Below, piece after piece: positions 15,441 to 26,467 of a DNA stretch of 64,000 nt (the first letter of the stretch is position 1; each line of letters opens with the position of its first letter). The DNA comes from Brachynemurus nebulosus (Eukaryota; Arthropoda; Insecta; Neuroptera; Myrmeleontidae), in contig JAPWDM010000005.1 of assembly GCA_035578155.1 (NCBI GenBank), positions 15,522,332-15,586,331 on the forward strand, read 5' to 3'. Both the position numbers and the translations under genes were made by a program. Under the pieces are notes generated by a model, which worked only from the letters and a program-made list of their open reading frames with translations, was not told where the DNA came from and made no database searches.

Positions 15441-15967
15441 CAGTATAGCACCGATAATGGAAACGTCAGTTTTGGAAATTTTCTGAGAGCATCAAATTAG
15501 TCAACATCACTTTTGGAAAGTTGCTTCAAAACCGTCAAGTACATAAATATTAAATCCATGTGCAATAGACCATGACGCATGATTTTATCAAAAGAAACAA
15601 ATAAATATACCGATAATAGTAGTGACAAACAACAACAGATCTCAAGGCGTGGAAATGTAGATTTTAATTATTGTACATAGAATGTTTACCTATATGTATT
15701 CGGTTCTGTGGCAGTTTTTATCGTACGTAAAATGTAAACAAAATTATATCAAAGCAAATTAATAAAACGACAAATGAAAAAATATTTTCTGGGATAAATA
15801 ATTTTTAATTCTTCACTTTTTTTTCTTTTATTAATATTTAAAAAACATAATTTAACGCAAAACATAATCTTACGATATTTGTGAATCGCCCCTGGTCAAA
15901 AAGCATCACTTTTGTCAAGCACCACTTTTGGAGACTACTTTTTCTTGACAAAACTGTTGCTCTACTG
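15441..15967. mobile_element. TA-flanked pogo/Tigger-like MITE
   Basis: CAGTATAGCACC at the left and GAGC-like GCTCTACTG at the right are imperfect inverted termini, each bordered by TA (15439-15440 and 15968-15969). CAGTA termini with a TA target are typical of pogo/Tigger members of the Tc1/mariner group. A TTTTGGA phrase next to the left end recurs inside as CACTTTTGGAAAG, CACTTTTGTCAAG and CACTTTTGGAGA. No transposase trace was seen. Confidence 0.6.
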
Positions 15968-16094
15968 TATCTTTTCATTATTCTGCTATAAACCAGTGCT
16001 GGAACGCTGTTCCGCCGCGTAGACATGTACATTTTTTTAACGATAACATTTATGTTAATAAACTATTAGTCCTATTAACTGTGTAGCTGAATAA

Positions 16095-16260
16095 AGGAGT
16101 CTCCACATTCTCGCCGAGGTTCGACAAGGTTCCTCATTGAGTTCCTCGCTGAGGTTGGTTCAGCCATATGAATAGCATTAAAACACCAACCGCGAGACAC
16201 AACGAAATGACCCTCTACATTCTCGTTTTGTCCAACCTCGGCAAGAATGTGGAGACTGCT
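16095..16260. mobile_element. PIF/Harbinger-type MITE
   Basis: The termini AGGAGTCTCCACATTCTCGC and the complement of GCAAGAATGTGGAGACTGCT pair over more than 20 bp, extending through a CGAGGTT/AACCTCGGC block. The element is flanked by TAA on both sides (16092-16094 and 16261-16263). A 3-bp TWA duplication with such termini indicates the PIF/Harbinger superfamily. The 166-bp element has no coding capacity. Confidence 0.8.
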
Positions 16261-16995
16261 TAAACCATGCAGCTTTTCAAAAAAAAATTAATCAGTCTGG
16301 CAAAAGCTATTAGTCTATTACATTATTTTTCGTTAATTTTTATGTCAAAAGTTATTTTAATAATTAAGTACTCATAAAAAAGTTTTCTTTTTTTTCATAA
16401 AAGTCATTGAAATATTTAACAAGTGCAAAAGTGACGTATATCGAAGAGTAGCGGTGAGGTCAACAAACAAACGCATCAATCAATGTCTGGGTCAGACTGT
16501 CCGACATTTAACACCGATGCGATGGGGCGATGGAATACGTACATACCGTGAAATTCTTTATGTTAGCCGTATATTATGTATACATAAATAATTTTCACTC
16601 TTTTCTTTTTATTTATTATTTATTTGTTTAATAAATTTTTACACACAAAAGAAAAAATGTTGAAGAAGTTTTCTAAAATCAAGAATATTTTCTATGTGAT
16701 AAGGTACACTAATCCAGATCCAATCAGATAGAAATAAAAAAGTTTTAAAAACCCACGGTGAAAAATCTTTAAAAATTTCAAATAAAAATTCTTGGAATTT
16801 CAAATTCGATTATAATTTAGAATAAGCTATACGTGCTTTAGTGTGTAGTCTGCAATGTAATGTCACACGATGAATGAAAATTAGCTTATTCTAAATTAAA
16901 TTTAAATTTGGAATTTCAGAAACTTTTTTAAAAACTTTTTAGAGATTTTTAGAATTTTTGAAAATCAGGATTTTTCTTTTCATTTCCTGAAAGTA

Positions 16996-18011
16996 CAGCA
17001 GAACTCCAAGAAATGCACACTTTGACAAAATGCGACAAACATATCAAGTGAAAGCGGGAAGCCAACATGTCGCTTGCACACGTACATGGCTTTCTTAAGT
17101 ATGTGTTTGTGTTCGCGTCACTGACTGGTTTGATCATGGACGGTCCGTGCACACCACGTACGCGGTGTACACTTAAGTGAGTTTTACTAACATGGAATTT
17201 ACCTACATAAATTGTAATAATTACAACAGGTTTCAATCGAATTGTTGTCATTGGTACATTGTTGAAGTATATTATTGCAGTTGATTAAGTTATTGTTCGT
17301 TATTATGAAAACAATATAACATTTAAGACGTATTATTGTTAATATTATTATTATTATTTTTTTTTTAAATTTATATAATTTCTAAAAATTGTTTTATTAA
17401 GGTTTATCAAGGATTTTTGGTCACGTATTTGATAGGTAATGCATTTTTGGAAAAAAAATCAGCAAATATTTATGAAAGTTTTTTTTATAAAAAATATTTA
17501 TTTTTTCGCTACGTACGTTTCGATACCATCTAATCTCGTCATCAGGCCTTAAACAGTAATATAAAGATGTTACAAAAAAATTTTTTTGGGGGAAAAAAAT
17601 TAATTAAAAATTAAAATTACTTTTTGTGAAGAAAAAGAACTCTTTAGTAAAATGTCAAATAAATAAAAATAATTAAAAACATTCATTATCACATAAATAA
17701 AATAATACAAAAAAAAATGTTCATTTATAAAAGGATTAACAATTAAAAATTTTTGTTGAATAATTATTTTGATTGAATTTTATTAAATTAAAATATATAT
17801 AATTTTGACTGAATTTTATTAAAAAATTATTTTGTAATTTTTGTTGAGTTGGATGTAAATTTTTTTTCATAGTAAAATAAACCTTGGAAATCATTTTTTT
17901 TATAACAAGTTACATAAAAATATATTTTCTTTGGACCGTCACAGGAATTTCAAGAATTGCAATTCAGTAGGGGAAGGGAACGATTATGTCATATTTCTTG
18001 GAGTTCGACTG
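16996..18011. mobile_element. TA-flanked Tigger-like element with inserted Penelope-tail sequence
   Basis: CAGCAGAACTCCAAGAAATG at the left and its inverted match ending in TTGGAGTTCGACTG at the right share about 20 bp. TA borders each end (16994-16995 and 18012-18013). CAGxxGAACTCC is a Tigger/pogo style terminus. The left part (16996-17250) has ordinary base composition and is open for 100 codons on the minus strand, but the peptide is not recognised. The right half is A/T-rich and includes a minus-strand hammerhead-like motif (17507-17546) with an A-rich stretch that looks like an inserted retroelement tail. Confidence 0.65.
17507..17546 (-). ncRNA. Hammerhead ribozyme-like core in a Penelope-type tail
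   Basis: On the minus strand the order is GC, CTGATGA, a 17-base segment able to form helix II with mismatches (GAGAT/GTATC), GAAAC, then GTAC and GTA. The conserved core CUGAUGA...GAAA and an NUH cleavage triplet are present. Helix III is tiny and lies within the palindrome ACGTACGT, as reported for ribozymes of Penelope-like elements, which are thought to work as dimers. The flanking sequence is A/T-rich and no coding fragment is attached. Activity is not implied; helix II is imperfect. Confidence 0.55.
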
Positions 18012-18015
18012 TATA

Positions 18016-18326
18016 GACCTTTTAAAATGTTGAAATGTAAAATGACTTTAAATGACCTTTTGAAATGTTAAAATGTAAAATGACTTTAAGTGACCTTTTA
18101 AAGTGTTAAAATGTAAAATGACTTTAAATGACCTTTTAAAATGCTAAAATGTAAAATGACTTTAAATGACCTTTTAAAATGTTAAAATGTAAAATGACTT
18201 TAAGTGACCTTTTAAAATGTTAAAATGTAAAATGACTTTAAATGACCTCTTAAAATGTTAAAATGTAAAATGACTTTAAATGACCTTTTAAAATGTTAAA
18301 ATATAAAAGTGTAAAATGACTTCAAA
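18016..18326. repeat. 38-bp minisatellite, about 8 copies
   Basis: The unit starts GACCTTTTAAAATGTTAAAA and continues TGTAAAATGACTTTAAAT. Copies begin at 18016, 18054, 18092, 18130, 18168, 18206, 18244 and 18282. They differ by only one to three substitutions, and the last one carries a small insertion. The array starts within three bases of the TA that closes the Tigger-like element at 18011. Confidence 0.95.
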
Positions 18327-19250
18327 ACTTGTCGACAAGCTGGTCAATATGTTATTTCGAGTTTTATGTATCCAATCGACTTCAAATTTGGCATGTACCT
18401 TCAGTACATATTGCTTTATGGTAGGGACTACGGATATTGCAAACTTTTAATTTTTACTATTTTTAAGAATAAAACGCTTAAAAAAATATTTTTTTTTTTT
18501 TTAAACAACGGCCATTTTTGTATTTTATAAATTCATTTCATTGTAGTTCCTGTCAAAATGACAACTGAAAATTATGTTTGTATGTATGTACCAAATGAAA
18601 ATTATGTTTGTATATATTCTTAAAATATTAATAAATGGATAGTAAGAAAATGGACAGTAAAAGTAATAATAGTTTTTTTTTTTTATTAATTCCTGAAATT
18701 TTTATTAATTCCTCCTTAAAGAGAACACATTTTGTTTTGACCACGAAACTCTATAGCTTTTAGACGTTTTATAAGTAATAAAATTTTATCGAAAACTTTT
18801 TCTAACGTGTGTATTGGCGCCACGGTGTAGGTTTTATTTACATTATTTGCTTTATCATTCAATCAAGTGACAAGGGAAAACCTGTTGGTTGATTTCAAAT
18901 AAAAATATTGTTATTTTTATAAATATTAACACTTACATTTCCGACATTATGTATTTATTTTGTTTATTTTTTACTTTGTGTTTAATGATTTAATCTGTTG
19001 ATGAATAGATATGTACGTATGTAAATGTGTACTTTTATAATACTTGAATTTATTACATAATTACCTTTATTAATTATACAATATTTCCTTATGATGACTG
19101 TACAGGTGTGACTAAGGGGAATTGGTGAAACAAAGGTGAGTTGAAACAGTAATGATGTTCCTTCAAACATGTTCGAATTTCCCGTACCGTTTTTATTTTT
19201 TGAAACCTACTGAGGGAGAGGAGTTCGGATCAGTAATTGATAGCGGACTG
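18327..19250. other. No gene recognised
   Basis: A/T-rich. A short direct repeat (ATTATGTTTGTATGTAT-like, near 18572 and 18599) is visible; nothing else supported. Confidence 0.4.
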
Positions 19251-19362
<112 letters not shown>

Positions 19363-19394
19363 AAAGATCCAATCAGAAAGACCATTGCGTTTAA

Positions 19395-20280
19395 CCCTAC
19401 AATCATACGTTGGTCTACGAGAAACGTTAATCATACATCGACCTCGTTTTGACGGATGGACGTTTTTAGGAGAGTTTTAGAGTTTATTTGCAAAAAACAT
19501 TTTTTTTACATAATAATACCACAAAAGCGAACAAAATATTTAAAAAAATTGGATTTGGAAAAATTTCTTAATGTAAATATTTATTAATTTTTTTAATGTT
19601 TTTATCAAAGCATATTTTCATTATAAAAAAAAAAAAAAAATAGATAAATACATCAATTGTATCATAAAAAGTGGACATATGTGACTTTACAGAATGTGAA
19701 ATTTCTCAGTCATAAATATTCCTATAGATATGTAGTTATTTCCCCATTAGGCACATTTGTAAATTTTCTAAAATTTGTTAGTAATTTTTCGAATAAGATC
19801 TCAAAAAATAATAAAAATTAAAATATTTTCCACAAAATAAATTTTTAATCTTTTATTAAGTCACTTGAAACGCATTCTTTAGTTTTTGATTCAATATATT
19901 AAAACTTCAGTATTATGTCGTCTCTATAAGTCAAACAGCTGTAATCATCTTTCACATTATCATAATCATTGAATAAATTAATTATAACATGCATATCTTT
20001 AATAAATTTTAGAAAAATTAGGAAAACTTTTATATGTGAGGTACAAAATCTTAAAAAAAAAAACATCGCGTAATCATACATCGACGTCCTTTTGACGGAC
20101 ACTATTTCAATACAAACAAAACGACAATGACTATAAACAAAATAAATACGTCTTATGTGTTATAACAACAAATAAATTAGATAACAGAAATCTCACAGCA
20201 AGCAGGTACCGACAAGTTGTAGCATTGGAGCAGGTAGAGAAGTTCGTTCGTCGTTTTGACGTGTACGTATGATTCTAGGG
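19395..20280. mobile_element. piggyBac-type non-autonomous element
   Basis: The left end CCCTACAATCATACG and right end CGTATGATTCTAGGG are inverted copies, each bordered by TTAA (19391-19394 and 20281-20284). A TTAA target with CCCTA termini is diagnostic for piggyBac-like transposons. A subterminal block, AATCATACATCGAC followed by TTTTGACGGA, is present near the left end (about 19428) and again near 20072. The 886-bp interior is A/T-rich and I saw no DDD transposase sequence. Confidence 0.85.
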
Positions 20281-20642
20281 TTAATGGTTACAAAGAATCA
20301 AATTTAGTTTGCGATTTTATAGGGATAGATAGATGCATTTCTATGGAAAGTTACCGGAAATGAAGTTGCTGCAAATTGAAATTTTAAAATAGGAGGAAAG
20401 TTCATATTTCAACTCACGCCCACTCACTGTACCGCCATTTTAGAAAAAATCAATGGCCGATTGGAATCATGCTGCGCCCCCTACGTAGCTACAAAATTAC
20501 AAAAAATTTCTCATTTTTAATAAGGAAGATAACGGCCATTGAGAAAACAATCAGAATTTTCTTAAATCAAGGGGCTTGTGAAAAAAAATTTGCCTTGTAA
20601 CAATAACTTCACCAATATTCACTATCAATCACTACCATATAT

Positions 20643-21038
20643 TAGGGATACTATGGATATGAAATTTCGGATACGGACACGGATACGGATATTTATAAAC
20701 ATTTTTTCCGGTTTCGGTTACCGATATGTAATAATATCGAATAATGTTTCGGGTACGGTTATGGTTACGGATAATTATTGGTTTTAGTGAACATTTCCTT
20801 CAGAAAAAAGGAGAAAATATTATCAAAAAAAGTGAAAACCAAACACAAGTCAACGAAAATCTATCAAAAAAACTACATCCAGCGAAAAGTTTCTTCGATT
20901 TAAACTCATTTTTCCAACGACAGTTATCTGTTATTATCCGAAACTTTTATTTCTGGATACGGTTTCGGTTTCGGATATTTAATTATTTATGGTATCCGGT
21001 AGTTTCGGTTACGGTTGCGCATATCCATAACATCCTTG
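20643..21038. mobile_element. hAT-like MITE with GGATACGG-type subterminal repeats
   Basis: The left terminus TAGGGATACTATGGATATG and the complement of the right end, CAAGGATGTTATGGATATG, are inverted copies. The 8-bp flanks CCATATAT and CTGTATAT match at six positions, consistent with an aged hAT target duplication. TTCGGATACGG, GGTTTCGGTTACCG, GGTTACGG and GTTTCGGTTTCGGAT motifs are reiterated in both halves, probably transposase binding sites. Two overlapping open frames are by-products of these repeats. Confidence 0.65.
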
Positions 21039-21646
21039 CTGTATATATAATTTATAAGCACATAGGTACATAATTTTTATTCGTATCCAAATAAAACACG
21101 TGTACCCAGACACAGTTGAAAAAGTATTCTAACTTCAAAAATTTGTCAATAGTACGTTCTAAAATTTTCGACCAACAAAATTTTCGTATCAATCATAAAG
21201 TCCCAGTAATAAATAGTAGTGTCTTAAAATACAGTAAAGAAAATTTTTAAAACATTCTTTGAGTTACTGTACAACTTTTGTTAAATAGCGTTAGGTATGC
21301 CGCGATGTTTTAAAGTACATGACTTTTTATGTATCTCTATGTATGCTTTAACCTATATTTGGTAGAAATTGTAGAAATATTGCTTATTTAGACAGAATTC
21401 AATGCAATTCATTGTGTACTAGTTTAAATTTCAAGCAAGTATCGAAATGTACCTAATGAAATCGGAAATATATTGATATTCAATTTTTTCCATTTTTATT
21501 ATATTTTTATATTTATAACTTACTGGTCTTATTATCCATACTTTGTCCCTTATAATGCCGCATTGACACTTCATATTTGTTACCGAACATTAAAATATAT
21601 CTTAAATTGGGGTTTGATGACACTAGAAGTATAATTTTTAAGGATA
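21039..21646. other. No gene recognised
   Basis: A/T-rich; no terminal repeats or conserved peptides seen. Confidence 0.4.
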
Positions 21647-22061
21647 TTTTGGAGTAATGGTCATCAAGGAAAACAAGGAAAAATTCATATTATCCTTATT
21701 TGTTTTTTCGTAATGCATAATTTTTTCGTGATGCACAGTTTAATTATATATTTCTTTAAATTATCTATATTTCTAAATAATTTTCTTCATATTTTTAATC
21801 ATTTTAAACTTTAAATGTTGCTTTAAACTGTTTTTAAACTTTTTTAATCAGTGTTGTTATTTTTATTTTCAAATGTCAGTCTGACATAAATAAAATTATG
21901 TAAGTACCTCATGTGATATATTTTATATATTTTTTATTAGTCGAATTTTCTCCGAAAAATTAGACTTATACAGTCTATACGATAAGAGCTGCGAGAGGCG
22001 AGACCAGGGGCGCTATCCGTTTTCGGACCCGTAGAACACGATTATGTAAAAAAAAAAGATG

Positions 22062-22065
<4 letters not shown>

Positions 22066-22114
<49 letters not shown>
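22066..22114. repeat. (AT)n microsatellite
   Basis: About 49 bp of uninterrupted AT. Confidence 0.97.
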
Positions 22115-22118
<4 letters not shown>

Positions 22119-22139
22119 CCCGCAACCTTTTAATATGTG

Positions 22140-23040
22140 TAGGGCCCCCCTATGGAAGTTAAGAGATGAAATTTGGTAAGTGGGGCTTATTCCGATGCAC
22201 AACAATACTATCAAAGTGGGGTCAAATTTTGGGCAAATTTTTTTTCGGACCCGACCTTTAAGGGGGTGGTGGGGGGCGGAAAAGCAATAAAACTTTTCCA
22301 AACCGGTTTTAAATAATGTTTCGGTCAATTATCTACAACATATCCAAAATTCAGCTTCCTAGGATGATATGGTGGGAGTAGAGGGGGGAAAAACGATTTT
22401 CGCTGGATCTAACAGGCCTCCAGCCCCCCAGAATTAACGTAGAGGGTTGAAATTTGGTGCGTTGATAAAGTTAGTACCTAGGTTGTGCTTTTTGGAGGTT
22501 TTAATATTTTACCCCCACCCCCCTCATTTTTAAGCTACAATTTCATGCATTTTCGACGTTTTCGAAGTTTGTACCACTCGCACAGGTCACCCGAATAAAC
22601 CTAGAGGGCTGAAATTTTGTATTCGGATTGAGTTAGTATCAAGGGGGTGCCTTTTGGGGGTCTCGACTTTTAACCCCTACCCCCACCATTTTTATACCCA
22701 AAAGAACATGATTTTTCTTGTTTTTTAACAGTTTCGTTCGGGTCAAAATCTCCCCAAATAAACCTAGAGGGCTAAAATTTGGTGTACAGGTTAAGCTAAT
22801 AGCCAGACACTGTTTTTTGGAGGTTTCAACTTTTAACCCTTACCCCCACGATTTTTACGTCAATATTTCCTTAATTTTTTTGCTTGTTTTCTAACATGTC
22901 TAGAGACTCCATAAGGAAACCTAGAGGGCTGAAATTTTGTACGTGTATTCAGTTAGTATCCAGCTAGTACCTTGTAGGGAGTCCACATCACTTTTCCCCC
23001 CACTTCTCCCATTTTTACATCGGAACTGAATGCTATTATC
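22140..23040. repeat. Degenerate ~160-bp tandem repeat
   Basis: The phrase CTAGAGGGCTGAAATTTTG, or a close variant, recurs at about 22440, 22602, 22765 and 22922 (spacings near 162, 163 and 157). Each is followed by a GTTAGTA/AGCTAATA block, a TTTTGGAGGT-like block, ACTTTTAACCC, a C-rich ACCCCCAC block and ATTTTTA. A more diverged member occurs near 22161. The units are more G/C-rich and strand-asymmetric (polypurine against polypyrimidine blocks) than the surroundings. There is no continuous reading frame. Confidence 0.8.
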
Positions 23041-23653
23041 AAATGTGTTTTAAAAGCATTATGTTTATTCTAAATACAAGTAGGCGAATAGTAATTTTAA
23101 AAAATTTAAAAAAAGTGAACTTACTTTTATGACAAATGAAATACATACATATTAAATAATTTAAAAATGTTATTAAAGTAACTGTTTATTTATAAATTAG
23201 GAATTTTGGATTTTTAGTATTTATAAAATAGAAATTTTGGATTTTTTTGGAAAGAAAAAATATCTTTATAAAGGCCTTCCAGTTTACTATTTAAGGTCCT
23301 TTTTTAATTTTTAAAACTAAAACATAAAGGCAATTAGCGGATAAACATGGGCAGGAATGTCCTCGTACGAATTGTGTTGGCTTTTTTTCTGCTACCTGTT
23401 TTCGGCACAAAATTGAAATTTACTGAGATACAGCCCTTAAATACTTAAAACCTTTTTTTAAAGCCTCGATCAGCCGAACACTCATCACCAGTTTTGAAAC
23501 CAACAAAATGACAATTCGGTTGTAGACTTTCAATCACATTTCGCTTGTAGACATTCAATACCGAAGATGAAGGGGAAAATTCGACTACCGTGATGGGGCC
23601 CCGCTGCTCACGGCGTTTTATTTTATATATGTACTTTTATATCAATAAATTTT

Positions 23654-23703
23654 CCTCAGAGGCCTGAAGAAGACGATAAGTCGAAACCGGTAGCCTTTAG
23701 GGG
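23654..23703 (+). ncRNA. Hammerhead ribozyme-like motif with good helix I
   Basis: CCTCAGAGGC precedes CTGAAGA; then A-GAC-GATAA-GTC, GAAAC, CG and GTA, followed by GCCTTTAGGGG. Helix I pairs AGAGGC with GCCTTT and continues CCTC/GGGG beyond a mismatch. Helix II pairs GAC/GTC. Position 7 of the core is A rather than U, which hammerheads tolerate. Helix III is minimal and lies in the palindrome ACCGGT. This is the best-paired helix I of the set. One uncertainty is the unpaired A between the core and helix II. Confidence 0.6.
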
Positions 23704-24419
23704 AAAAAAATCACATTTCTGTTTTCCTTGATGACCATTACTCCAAAATTTCCAAAAAAATTAAATATATCTGTTACATACCCACTGGCATATTTGTTCC
23801 TGTTACGTCAAATATAAATTTAAAATTGTTACGCTTAACATTTATAATAATTGTAAACGTTCCATTACCAATATGTATTATTTTTTTCCTTTTATGTTGA
23901 AACTTTTCGAATAAATATATCTATTTATAATCTTATTTGCATAAAACGTTCTTCACTTTTCGGAAGTGGAAATGTTCTTTACGTATTTATGTTTTTCATT
24001 TAACGTAAACTTTTTATTGACTTTTGGAAAATATATTTACAAATAAATAAAAGATTTCTTTTGCTAAATAATGATAATAATGTTTGAAGACTTAAATACA
24101 AAATTTACATATTTTAACAGGGAGAAAAGCTATGATGAGATAAAAAGATGATTTAAATTATACATTTTAATTTTTGGATAATATGTTGTTTCTTGATTTG
24201 ATTTTAAAATTTGTGGTTGTTTGGATGTTTGTTTGTTTATTGGTATTCTAACCGGTAATTTCTTTTAATAAATTTGTGTGAATCATAAACCAGTGAACAT
24301 ATTATAAATATATTATATTATATTATAAAAATGTGTAATTGAGGTAACCAGTTATGACCATGTTCCGACCTTAATAGTATTCTGTAATATAGTAATGCAT
24401 TGCATCCGTAGTAACGTTT

Positions 24420-24506
24420 TCATATAGACGCTTTTTCTTTGCTTTTGTTACTCTCATTGGAACTAGAAGTTGACGGTTGTGCATGTCTTTTCAGAAATTC
24501 ATTCAT
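24420..24506 (-). pseudogene. hAT transposase N-terminal fragment, frameshifted
   Basis: The frame starts MNEFLKRHAQPSTSSSNES. It matches the first 20 residues of the fragment at 5436-5600, with substitutions such as D2N and I13T. A 4-bp deletion relative to that copy then shifts the frame into a TGA after 28 codons. The region is truncated soon afterwards, so no zinc finger or catalytic domain exists here. It is useful as the comparison that shows the 5436 frame was coding. Confidence 0.7.
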
Positions 24507-24938
24507 TTTCAATAATTACAATAAGTACAGAATTTTGCATATTAGACAATAAAAGACAGTGAGCAACTACTAAACAAAAAACAAGTCAATGCAGTAAATT
24601 TAAACACAATTCAAAGAATACAAAAGTGTCATCCTTTATTTGCCTGATGCTCCACGCAGCGCTCATCTCGTCGGGCTATGTCTCGCTCACACGAGTCACG
24701 CGCGCGTTCAGAAGCTACTATAAGTCGTCAACTTCGATGTCTATATAAAAATATGCGTGTCTAAAGTCTTTTGTTACGTGTTTAATTGACACCTAACTGA
24801 AAATAATCAATAATGATGAACGGATTCGATATTTGTAACATAAAATAAAATAAAATTTAGAAATAGCAGAGGGTAGGGGTCGCGAGATATTTTTCCATAC
24901 TAGGGGGGTCGCGCGATGAAAAAGGTTGAAAAACACTG
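24420..24938 (-). mobile_element. Second copy of the 5-kb hAT family, inverted and truncated
   Basis: Read on the minus strand, it begins CAGTGTTTTTCAACC (24938 downwards) and follows the element at 4987-5765 through its GACGACTTATAGTAGCTTCTG leader region and the start of the transposase. Homology stops near 24420, shortly after the first 28 codons, so the distal terminus is missing. There is no target duplication to test because one end is lost. Divergence from the other copy is modest. Confidence 0.85.
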
Positions 24939-25610
24939 TTGTATACTATAAATCCAAAATTCCAATTATTTTTTACCTCACTGCCAGATAGCCAGAATTA
25001 TATTTTCATAATTCCAGTTATCCGATATTATCAAAACGGAACAATAAAATGTGTTGCAGGTCCATCAAAATATATCTAGAATTTTAATATAGATGCTTCG
25101 AGTTTTCGTCTTGGGCTTTAAAGAGTAAAGTAATAATTGGTTAATACCTCTCTTCGTGATACCATTATATTGTCTGAATTGTTTGTCGTAAAACTACAAC
25201 AGTTATTGTTCAATTTTTGTGGTCTGAATCTTGTTTTTATTTTTGTCGTTTAATATAAAATTATATGTTTACAGTATACAATAAGATTTCTTGATTTTAT
25301 TTATCTTTTATTATTCGTATGTATATATTATACATACAATTACCATCTTCGGCGAATAGCAATTTATCATTTATATATGTATACACGTATATGTATATTT
25401 TATTCGGTGGCAAAGAAATATAGTTATTTAAATCTGTTGATGACATTATGACTTTCAGAATAAGATGAATGAACCGTTGACGCGATGAGATACGTTTTTA
25501 TCTACATTATTTAATTCGTACAGTTCGTGACAAAATAAAAACATCACAACATTTTTATCTGTGGTCGAGCATTCCGTTGAATACATTTTCAGACAAGTAA
25601 GAACATACAA
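24939..25610. other. No gene recognised
   Basis: A/T-rich, including short ATGTATAT-type simple sequence near 25315-25400. Confidence 0.4.
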
Positions 25611-26366
25611 ATTTTAACATGGGAAACACTGTTCGGATCAAGACTATGCTCATTTTTTATGGGTATGATTTTTATATCGTATACCCATAGCATTTTTGTG
25701 ATGTATGTAATGGGCATTTACATAGCAGCTAAGTAAGCAACATTTACTATTCGGTTTTCTGGTTACTATTCAGTTACAAAAAATAACAGGTCATAAAACT
25801 TTACTTACCTTCCCAGGTAGATAAGTAATCACAATCTATGGAAATAGTTACTTATAGACGCCTACTATTCATCTTTATTTAAATTACAGTATTAATAAAC
25901 ATTATTATTGTTTATTCATTTTTTTTTTTACTTTATTCAGTATTTATTTGCTTGAAAAAATAGTTTACTTATATTGGGTCCGTAAGTTTTTTTCCTTGTA
26001 GTTTTGGATGCTTAAGATTCCTCCGCTTTCAGTCTTGGATTCCTAAACGATTTCCGAGGTCATAAAAATAACATTTACGTTTCTCGTCAACTGATATACT
26101 ATTAAAATATTTTTTTTGGAAACAAAGGTAGAACTACAACAATTGGAAGAATTTTTGCTAAATATTATCTGCGTTACTAAATAGTAAAGTTCAAAATTAA
26201 TTTAATATTTACTTTTGGTTCTTAACATAAATTATGCTGCTATTGATTTTTATTTATTTTAAAACATCATTTTACGGCAATGTCATTTCACACTTTATGT
26301 AAATTATTTAGTAAAAAGTCATTTATGATCAGAGTAAATATTTCCCATGTTAGAATTTGTATGTTC
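25611..26366. mobile_element. Inverted-repeat element, unclassified
   Basis: GAACATACAAATTTTAACAT plus GGGAAA (from 25611) is matched in inverted orientation by TTTCCCATGTTAGAATTTGT plus ATGTTC ending at 26366, about 26 bp with one mismatch. The 756-bp interior has no coding trace. The flanks do not give a clear target duplication. Confidence 0.6.
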
Positions 26367-26467
26367 GTTATCTAAAACCTCCTGTATGTAATAGTTCTTA
26401 TTACAATTTTAGTACAAGTTAATTTTTGTGTCGTACTGTATCCAAACTCGTTATAAATGATGTAAAA

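Larger units (their letters stand above)
21647..23748 (+). mobile_element. Penelope-like remnant flanked by inverted tail copies
   Basis: A 29-bp tract beginning TTTTGGAGTAATGGTCATCA (21647-21675) is present in inverted orientation at 23720-23748. The right copy follows a hammerhead-like ribozyme (23654-23703) and an A-rich run. This is the same layout as at 46.85-48.18 kb: ribozyme, then tail, with the tail inverted upstream. Between the arms lie an (AT)n array, a degenerate ~160-bp repeat region and about 300 bp of ordinary composition (23340-23640). No reverse transcriptase or GIY-YIG frame could be read there, so the assignment rests on the ribozyme and arm arrangement. Confidence 0.5.

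Noticed and set aside
18016..18326. 38-bp repeats considered as a CRISPR array
   Set aside because: Head-to-tail copies with no unique spacers; a minisatellite.
22000..22330. 117-codon minus-strand frame
   Set aside because: Runs through an (AT)n array and a degenerate repeat; no recognisable domain.
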